Program-made: the position numbers and the translations under genes | Shown here: positions 54,301-60,000 of the stretch, in pieces | Position numbering within the stretch: position 1 is the stretch's first letter | Layout: each line of letters begins with the position of its first letter | Origin: Antedon mediterranea | Taxonomy: Eukaryota > Echinodermata > Crinoidea > Comatulida > Antedonidae | Reading direction: 5' to 3' | Length of the DNA: 60,000 nucleotides | NCBI RefSeq assembly: GCF_964355755.1 | Contig: NC_092677.1 | Span: 17,332,101-17,392,100, forward strand | The notes under the pieces: model-generated | The model's input: only the letters and a program-made list of their open reading frames with translations | What the model was told of the DNA's origin: nothing | Databases searched by the model: none

Positions 54301-56709
54301 CATACAGTATCTCCTCTCTCACCAAATTTTAGAGCCTGATTAGATTGAATGCATCATCTTACAGTATTCAGTAAAAAGAAATTGAAAGATCATAATAACT
54401 TGCCAAGCTTTCCAAGCCCCGCATCAAAAACAATTTTAAATCCCAAGTATGAAAGTTGGCAGTTTATAATTGTGTTGCTCTCTGCATAACCATGTTCTGT
54501 ATGCTAATTGCTATGAAGTATACCTTTCATTCTGTTTACCTAACAACTTAATAAGATTACTTTAAATTCTATACAGTACAATGATTGCAAAGAAAATATG
54601 AAGCCAATTTAATAGTGACTGACATTGATTGTGTTAGGTCATATCACTTTAATGCTAACTGTCGAGCTTAGGTAATGTAATTTAGTTACATTATTTCTCT
54701 AAGCGTTGATATAGAAAATTATAATGTTGACATTTAAATGTAGAATAAATATTTAGCATATCATTATTATTAGTACTGTCGTCGCCACTGGTGTCATTAA
54801 TTGCTCATACTGTAGTATTTTCAGTTTGTAGATACAGTATTGTTTCTTGCCATCAATGCCAATATTATTGTTTTCAAAGGTTTGCATGAAGGATAAAAAC
54901 TAGTAAAGTAAAGCTTGGTTCATACTAGGACGCAACTAAAGTATTTCTTGAACTATCATCATTGGTCAACTGTCTTGCGTCACATACTTCTTGTGTTCCA
55001 TCCTAGTGGAAACCAAACTTTAGGTTTGCCGCGGTACACCATGCTTTTCTGATGTTATGATGCAATCATCTTCTAAAGTGACTTATTATTGTCAATATCA
55101 TATTCAATTCTCCATTGAGTAGTTAACATTGTTTTCCAATGTTGCGTAAATACATATTAAATATAATAGTTATTTTATATTTAATAGAAAAAAAAAGTAC
55201 AGATTTTTTATTGAGTACAAAAGTTCTTGAGTTGAGTATGCAAATTAGTATTAGTAGTAATCAATATTAATATTAATAAATTATCAGTAAAAAATGTCAT
55301 TATGGGTATTTCTCTAGTGAACTATTGCCTTTTATCCTAATGTTGCAGTCTTCTATCCTAATGTTGCTTCTTCTATAACACCAAGAATGCATGTATAATG
55401 GACTAACCTTCATACAAAGCTTGGCAGACTAGATAATGCCACAATATACTGTAATAACTCATCTCCTGCTTGATCCCGAACTGCGATCAAACAGCGCTCA
55501 TTCATCTCTTCACGATAATCGATCTTTTTCAAAATTACAGAATCAGAATTACAACTACAGTAACTCTTCTGATTGATATCCATGTTTATCTCGCACAAAG
55601 AAAGTACATTTACTTCATAATTGAATACCTATCTTTAGACTAATGACTTGGGTAAATGAGGAGTAGATATTATTAAGCATGGTTTCAATTTTAATGTATT
55701 AACAGATAATACTTTAGCTTTCGTTGTAAAGTCATCTGAGACTAATTCACGATTTTCTGGATTACCAACTATCTTCTATTTTGAGTAACTCTACGACAAA
55801 GACACTTAAGGATGCCTTTAATTATTTATAAAACTTTAGCATCTGAAAAAGCAATTTGTTGCTGGTATAAAGATAGATGGTTTTTTTTTTAGATTTTGAT
55901 ATCAATCAAGATTGAAATCAAAGTAATAATATTATTATAAGTTATTTTTACTGATAGATTGATTTTATTTGAAATAGAAGCACAGGAGAAAAAATCTTTT
56001 GAAACTGCATTTTGTGAGACAAGTACATTTAGTAGTAGAGTTTTAGTGCTGGACAAATCCTAGTAGTACCTAGAGAATAGAACCCACAACTTGTCCTGGA
56101 AAGAAAACACTAACCACAGTACCACTGTAATAAAATGCAAGCTGAGTAAATAAAGACAAATAAAAGAAAATGTTGGTTCATGTCAGGGATTTGAAATGTT
56201 GTTTTTATGAGGGCTTTTATTAATACAATATTAGCTATATATGAATTATTTATATGGATATTAAAAAAATACTTTTACTTTATACGAATTTTATCTTTTT
56301 AGTAAAGTACCTACGAGAAGTAACGCCATACTTTAGGAGGAGTACAATTATAGGAGAAGTAGGTTGGGAAAACACATCACCGTACGTTATCAAGGAACCT
56401 GGTGCGAATCCTCGAGCAACTCGTAATAATTGGACCGAAATGAAAACAATACCTTTGAAGCTTTCTTATGTTACCACAAACTTAACAATGCCCGATCCTG
56501 AACATAGAACAATTGAGTTACATTCCCCAGACGGTCGTAGCTCATGCATTCTTCGTTGCAAAGACAATCAAAGCGCCATTGAGTGGTGCACCGCCATCCA
56601 GGCAAACGTGTCTCTGTTAAATTGTAATGCGATATCAGAAGCAAACACGCTGTTAAGAACGTTACCGGGAGAATTGGAAATACATCATATGGGATGGTTA
56701 AGTGAACAG
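35887..56709 (+). CDS. SNTB: Beta-type syntrophin, 5' part (exons 1-2; gene continues past window)
   Basis: Exons 35887-36361 and 56303-56709 join at phase 1 into 294 aa with no stop; the donor GTAAGG at 56710 shows that it continues. Syntrophins are adaptors that tie channels and signalling proteins to the dystrophin complex under the membrane. Seen: the first half of a split PH domain ([20 protein letters not shown], 8-27), a PDZ domain (80-163) with carboxylate loop GLGI (90-93) and near-identical [23 protein letters not shown], the second half of the PH domain (IPLKLSYV at 208 to W253), and the beginning of PH2 (HHMGWLSEQ). The C-terminal PH2 and SU domains must lie downstream. Closest by eye to vertebrate beta-syntrophins; alpha cannot be excluded. 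Confidence 0.93.
36941..37760. mobile_element. 820-bp TIR element with CpG-rich ends and a small spliced-looking ORF
   Basis: CAATAGACACGTTTCGCGCT opens the left end and recurs in complement at the right end, 26 of 27 outer bases matching. Weaker inverted similarity (AGTGGGTATA...GTAAACAAAC...CTCTCGC) continues to about 100 bp. Inside, an ATG at 37042 opens [16 protein letters not shown]...FFKER, which meets a good donor GTACGT at 37229. No known domain was recognised and no target-site duplication is obvious. It may be a deleted copy of a larger autonomous element. Confidence 0.7.
37042..37305 (+). CDS. Unrecognised Cys-rich small ORF inside the 820-bp element
   Basis: From the ATG at 37042 the frame reads a Cys/His cluster ([14 protein letters not shown]) and then [23 protein letters not shown]; a GTACGT donor-like site follows at 37229 and the open frame ends at 37305. 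The cluster hints at a zinc-binding segment, but I recognise no family. It is probably a transposon-derived first exon if it is coding at all. Confidence 0.25.
   Translation: MATAECFCCKVHHKCCICWINREFNYTKSLNNIPVFNFQTLAEWFASAPKDSGAKSWKFFKERYVHDLLESLRPARWRCLMRYFVYY
39473..41294. mobile_element. hAT-like non-autonomous element (TIR CAGTGTTCTCCCCAGG, 5-bp TSD TGTAT)
   Basis: Left end CAGTGTTCTCCCCAGG and right end its complement, CCTGGGGAGAACACTG. TGTAT flanks both (39468-39472, 41295-41299). Subterminal AAGCGTCACGG copies occur five or more times at the right end, one pair forming the perfect 24-bp palindrome at 41249-41272, and CAAGCGTCACGC lies near the left end. The middle is a decayed tandem array. 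The CAG start and 5-bp duplication fit hAT-like groups with short duplications. No transposase frame is left. Confidence 0.85.
39600..40700. repeat. Internal tandem array, about 160-180-bp units
   Basis: TAGCGCGCTAGCAAAC or close variants recur at 39631, 39812, 39982, 40142, 40245, 40427 and 40653, each followed by CGATCGTAGCC, CCGCCGGTAAACATACGCGA, TTGCGTTCATTACGAACGTC and a GATGAAATAAAA block. Units have variable deletions. A separate AGAGAGACATGGCAGTAACA block occurs at about 40458 and 40956. Confidence 0.8.
41529..42606. mobile_element. PIF/Harbinger-like non-autonomous element (TSD TTA)
   Basis: The left end GGCCCTGTTCAGACCCATGG continues through GCGTTAGACCGTTTTAGCG and is mirrored at the right end (42564-42606). 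TTA flanks both sides (41526-41528, 42607-42609). GGCCCTGTT ends with a TTA duplication are typical of PIF/Harbinger (Tourist-like) elements. Extra copies of GTTTTAGCGTACGACGC lie inside the left arm. No transposase frame. Confidence 0.87.
44049..44402. mobile_element. Foldback MITE, ends CCACTAGGCGAATTTGTTCG
   Basis: About 27 bp of perfect inverted match starts at CCACTAGGCGAATTTGTTCG, and similarity continues outward to AAGC(T/C)...ATTTT. The true ends may therefore be some bases outside the given coordinates. It is CpG-rich beside its surroundings and non-coding. Confidence 0.75.
45684..45720. other. 37-bp near-perfect palindrome
   Basis: Arms of 18 bp (45684-45701, 45703-45720) are exact reverse complements around one T. 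It is AT-rich except for the CCATC/GATGG centre. Confidence 0.8.
46447..46862. repeat. 46-bp minisatellite, nine units, two hairpins per unit
   Basis: Units start ACGCTGGACATAGCGTCC at 46447, 46496, 46542, 46588, 46634, 46680, 46726, 46772 and 46818; the first has 3 extra bases. Each unit can form ACGCT/AGCGT (6-nt loop) and AAGTGT/ACACTT (3-nt loop GCA). Variation is almost confined to one position (ACCTAAG or ACCAAAG). Confidence 0.92.
46875..47005. repeat. 21-bp minisatellite, about six units
   Basis: Units of TATCATTCTCTATTTTTATCC directly follow the 46-bp array. The length is a multiple of three, so peptide-like frames appear on both strands (ILYFYPI and NDRIKIE), but nothing supports coding. 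Confidence 0.88.
47542..47609. repeat. 17-bp tandem repeat, four units
   Basis: Variants of GGACACACCTATTCATC. Confidence 0.8.
48509..48995. mobile_element. Foldback MITE with TA duplication and YY1-like sites
   Basis: GTGGGGAACCTAATGT at the left end and its near complement at the right end; the arms match for about 150 bp, with small changes. TA flanks both (48507-48508, 48996-48997), as in Tc1/mariner-type MITEs. GCCGCCATCTT or its complement occurs near 48643, 48688 and 48861, with a weaker copy near 48709. Confidence 0.8.
50492..50831. mobile_element. Possible MITE, ends CTGTTTCTGCYGC
   Basis: CTGTTTCTGCCGC at the left end and GCAGAAACAG at the right end, with another CTGTTTCTGCTGCCAAAA inside at 50757. 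The segment at 26460-26500 (TGTTTCTGCTGCCAAAA...TTTATTCACA) is a second copy of the inner part. No clear duplication. Confidence 0.4.
54909..55022. mobile_element. Small MITE related to 44049-44402
   Basis: AAAGCTTGGTTCATACTAGG at the left end and an imperfect complement, CCTAGTGGAAACCAAACTTT, at the right end, about 114 bp overall. The CCACTAGG-type ends resemble those of the element at 44049-44402. Confidence 0.55.
56303..56709 (+). CDS. SNTB: Syntrophin coding exon 2 (PDZ end, PH1 C-half, start of PH2)
   Basis: Completes V159 and runs to Q294: [11 protein letters not shown] closes the [12 protein letters not shown] is the linker, TIPLKLSYV...[28 protein letters not shown] is the second half of PH1, and [13 protein letters not shown] begins PH2. 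Acceptor CTTTTTAG and donor GTAAGG. Upstream in-frame residues are intronic. Confidence 0.94.
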
Positions 56710-57337
56710 GTAAGGAATTTAATGAGTTTTTGAATCAAAGAGAAATGGTTTCCGCATCATTAGGATCTCGCGGCATAATTAACGATAAATGCATTAAAAA
56801 GTACCTGGTGTATACAACAACCATTTCCCTTATGAGAGCCCAGATGTTATTTTGAACATTTTGTTCACTTAAACGTTCATTTAACCATCGTGTACCTGCG
56901 ATATGAAATACTAGAGCGTCTAATGTGCAATAGAGCGGTTATAATAGGTTAAATAAGGAATTAAGAGTTTAACTACCCTAATCAATAGAGCATGAGCAAA
57001 CAGAACAATTTGCATTGACGTAAAGTCGTTTAAGAAAGTTGGTTAAATGAATTAATGTAAATGTACAATGAAGTAAAAAAACAAAAACATTAATCATGAA
57101 TTTTATTTTTAGAAACAAGAACATAACAAATAATGAATCATTGTCTATAGTAAATCTAAATATGTAAATTTTAAAATGTCTTGTGGGTAAAAAGGAATTT
57201 AATATTACTGTATACTTATTGACAAAGGGCACATCAGGCTTATTAATTAACCCAGGTAAGTTGGTGTCCTACCCATCAAAGTTAGCAAGAACTGTGTCCA
57301 TGAAACCAACTTAGCAGGTAAATTAACTTATCCTTAA

Positions 57338-58075
57338 TCTTGACATCAGTGAATACAGTAGCTTGACATCAATTGTGTGAAATAGAAACCTACAATTTTA
57401 TTTCTCATTCTGTGTCTGAACATACCCTTAAGCTTGACATCAGTGGATACAGTAGCTTGACATCAATTGTGTGAAATAGAAACCTACAATTTTATTTCTC
57501 ATTCTGTGTCTGAACATACCCTTAAGCTTGACATCAGTGGATACAGTAGCTTGACATCAATTGTGTGAAATAGAAACCTACAATTTTATTTCTCATTCTG
57601 TGTCTGAACATACCCTTAAGCTTGACATCAGTGGATACAGTAGCTTGACATCAATTGTGTGAAATAGAAACCTACAATTTTATTTCTCATTCTGTGTCTG
57701 AACATACCCTTAAGCTTGACATCAGTGGATACAGTAGCTTGACATCAATTGTGTGAAATAGAAACCTACAATTTTATTTCTCATTCTGTGTCTGAACATA
57801 CCCTTAAGCTTGACATCAGTGGATACAGTAGCTTGACATCAATTGTGTGAAATAGAAACCTACAATTTTATTTCTCATTCTGTGTCTGAACATACCCTTA
57901 AGCTTGACATCAGTGGATACAGTAGCTTGACATCAATTGTGTGAAATAGAAACCTACAATTTTATTTCTCATTCTGTGTCTGAACATACCCTTAAGCTTG
58001 ACATCAGTGGATACGGTTGCTTGACAACAATTGTGTAAAGTATAAGCTATAAATTTCATTTCTCAGTCTGTGTCA
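57338..58075. repeat. 94-bp tandem array, about eight units
   Basis: CTTGACATCAGTGGATACAG units recur every 94 bp (57432, 57526, 57620 and so on). The middle six are almost identical and the last is decayed. Each unit holds two copies of GCTTGACATCA, so it may have begun as a shorter repeat. It lies in syntrophin intron 2. Confidence 0.92.
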
Positions 58076-58777
58076 AATCCCGAAGTATGAGTCTTGCAAA
58101 ACATTGCACTTGAATCATCTTTAATACAGAATAGCTAAGATAAAAAGGTGATTAATTGAGATAAGATGTAGCTATAGCATCAACATGCTTCATTACACCA
58201 TTGAGTTTAATACTCGTCAAGTGATCAAACCCAAATTGAATTCTCACCTCACTTGCGTGACTCTTGCATTCACGTTGTGAACATCAACAGCAATGTGACA
58301 AACACAGTTCACATATGGCTAGAATGTGATTAACTGTCATTTACAGTTACACTAATATGTTTATTATTATCATTTTCAAATCAATTTATAGTACATAAAA
58401 GAATTGAAATTTTATGTTTTTTTATTTTTTAGGAGAAAATTATAATTGCATAGGCAAATAAACAGTTTTTATTTAATTAAACAGAATTGATTTAATAATA
58501 CAGTACTTTTTTCCGTCTTTTGAATACCAAATTTGAAGTTTAATTCCTTAATTTTGTACACATAATTTTGGGTTTTGTTGCGCCAATAAATGCAAAAAGA
58601 AATTACGTACTAAAGTAGAAGTACTCCCAGGTTTGTCCCCAATATTTATGGATGAATAGGCATGAGACTATCCTCTTGGTTGTATTGAAGTCAAGCCTCC
58701 AGAGTCAATGCAAGGGTATCCAGACAACCCCACTAAAATATAATAAATTAAAATATTAATTCATAATTTTCCTTTAA

Positions 58778-59887
58778 AATGGACCTGAAATGGAATTTCG
58801 ATTTTCAAGAAATTCACACATGTTATTTAAATGTATCAAATTAACACAAACCCACACAAATAAAAACAAAATGTATAGTATTTTGAGTAAAAACGAAATT
58901 TTAAGATACCATGATAAATTAGCGAAAATTACTCACGCCATTGCAATATTCTATTTCAACGGCCGTCGGAAGCCTCTATATTCACGACGTCACATACATA
59001 CGATGATATCGAGAGCGTGTATGCCGCCCGATAGTCAGTGAATGATCGACGGCCTGGAAAGATACGCGAAGCGTTGACACTAATACTAATTTATTCAATA
59101 TCTAATGATGTTGAAATATAGGTCCCTAAAATGTACTTCGTTTGTTCTAAAACCCGAATTTAGAAGGCCTACCTCCCAAACCTTTACTAGGCCTAGGCCC
59201 CCAATCCAGAGCGCGGAGTCGATCCACCACCCACATCATGCGGCGAGGCTCCGTTTCATGTGTATCCAAGGACCAAGCGATATCAACAACTTGCTGCGCT
59301 CATTGTCAAGCCAAAGTAAAATATGAATAAAATTCGTTTTCGAACTGCCTGATTCGTGACAAATAAATTATCATCTCATATTACTAATTTAATTCTGCTA
59401 AACTAAAAACTAAAGAAACTAACAAATTTTAGCAGTATAAATTACGAACGATATACAAAATACACGAACGGAAAATATGGATACGCATCATTGCGCACGG
59501 AGCTGTATCCCGGACAATGTTGCCAGGCCAGAAAAAAACCGTTGATTTTTAGATTTTAAATCGTCATTTACTCGATGAATAACCGTTTATACGGTAATAA
59601 TTTTATCTAAAAAAATTCTAAATACGTTTCTGCAAATGCACAAGCATTTTTTAGAAAATACTCCATAGATTTCAAGAGTTATAGCCAAAAAACTGCAAAT
59701 TTTCCATTGGAGGGATAGGAATATATTCGCAAAGTGACGTCACCCGCGAATTTTTTTGATTTTCAAATGGGGCTTTCCCCAAAAGGGCCAATTTATATTT
59801 TGTAACAATATACATTCTAGCAACACCTAATAGCCCCCAAACATCATTCTAAAATGAAAAAAATCGAAAATCCATTTCAGGTCCATT
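58778..59887. mobile_element. TTAA-flanked TIR element (1.1 kb)
   Basis: AATGGACCTGAAATGGAATT at the left end and its near complement at the right end (about 28 bp, one mismatch). TTAA flanks both (58774-58777, 59888-59891), the target of piggyBac and Kolobok elements; which one is not decided. No transposase frame. A TGACGTCA and CpG-rich segments lie inside. Confidence 0.8.
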
Positions 59888-59916
59888 TTAAAAATGTTGG
59901 GCACCAGAAAAAGTGA

Positions 59917-60000
59917 ATGAGTGGCCGAGCGGTTAAGTCAGTGGAACTTGCTCCATGGTTCTGGTGGTAGAACAAGTCTTCTCGGATAAGGACTATAAAC
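59917..60000 (+). mobile_element. tRNA-derived SINE head, cut by the window end
   Basis: AGTGGCCGAGCGGTTAAG is a tRNA-Leu/Ser-like start with a perfect A-box pattern (TGGCCGAGCGG). No good B-box or acceptor pairing follows, and the sequence runs into a GGATAAGGACTATAAAC segment typical of SINE bodies. Continues beyond the window. Confidence 0.55.

Larger units (their letters stand above)
36362..56302 (+). other. Syntrophin intron 1 (19.9 kb)
   Basis: No host exon is recognised. The intron contains the elements at 36941-37760, 39473-41294, 41529-42606, 44049-44402, 48509-48995 and 54909-55022, plus arrays at 46447-47005 and 47542-47609. The stretches 37770-39460, 42620-44040, 44410-46440, 49000-54900 and 55030-56300 are AT-rich, and I see no gene in them. 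A small tail near 53480-53535 ending in (TTCA)n resembles a retroposon 3' end. Confidence 0.75.

Noticed and set aside
59917-60000. Functional tRNA-Ser/Leu gene
   Set aside because: Only the A-box side is good; no acceptor stem pairing, anticodon arm or B-box fits. A SINE head explains it better.

Overview
The window is animal nuclear DNA: AT-rich, with split genes, GT-AG introns and dense transposon debris. Gene structure and repeat types (a CR1/L2-like LINE, tRNA-derived SINEs ending in a TATAGCGCC-type tail, many foldback DNA elements, an excess of AGGCCT) suggest a marine invertebrate deuterostome, perhaps an echinoderm. That is inference, not proof.

Three protein genes can be rebuilt exon by exon, with every reading frame closing. 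(1) A TENT4 (PAPD5/PAPD7, Trf4-type) non-canonical poly(A) polymerase lies on the + strand at 938-23487, with ten coding exons and 776 aa, and a TATA-less CCAAT/GC-box/NRF1/YY1-type promoter just upstream. (2) The mitochondrial malonyl-CoA:ACP transacylase MCAT lies on the - strand at 35188-31906, with four coding exons and 460 aa. (3) The 5' part of a beta-type syntrophin lies on the + strand, with exons at 35887-36361 and 56303-56709 separated by a 19.9-kb intron; it continues past the window. TENT4 and MCAT converge tail to tail. MCAT and syntrophin diverge head to head with 698 bp between start codons, so they probably share a promoter region.

Most of the rest is mobile or tandem DNA. TENT4 intron 1 holds a 56-bp-armed foldback, two foldback elements at one duplicated 9-bp site, a 1.2-kb element with a 6-bp duplication, and a related element split by a 5'-truncated LINE. 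A second copy of that last element in intron 9 preserves the unsplit site. Syntrophin intron 1 holds an 820-bp TIR element, a 1.8-kb hAT-like element with a 5-bp duplication, a PIF/Harbinger-like element with a TTA duplication, several MITEs and a 46-bp double-hairpin minisatellite. Syntrophin intron 2 holds a 94-bp array and a TTAA-flanked element. The stretch downstream of TENT4 carries a 30-bp array that is open on both strands and a 28/56-bp higher-order array.

I found no CRISPR array, operon, phage or bacterial-type system. The most useful novelty is in the transposon families: matching target-site duplications, shared subterminal motifs, an empty-site pair and block shuffling between copies. 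Minisatellites that touch gene signals come next.
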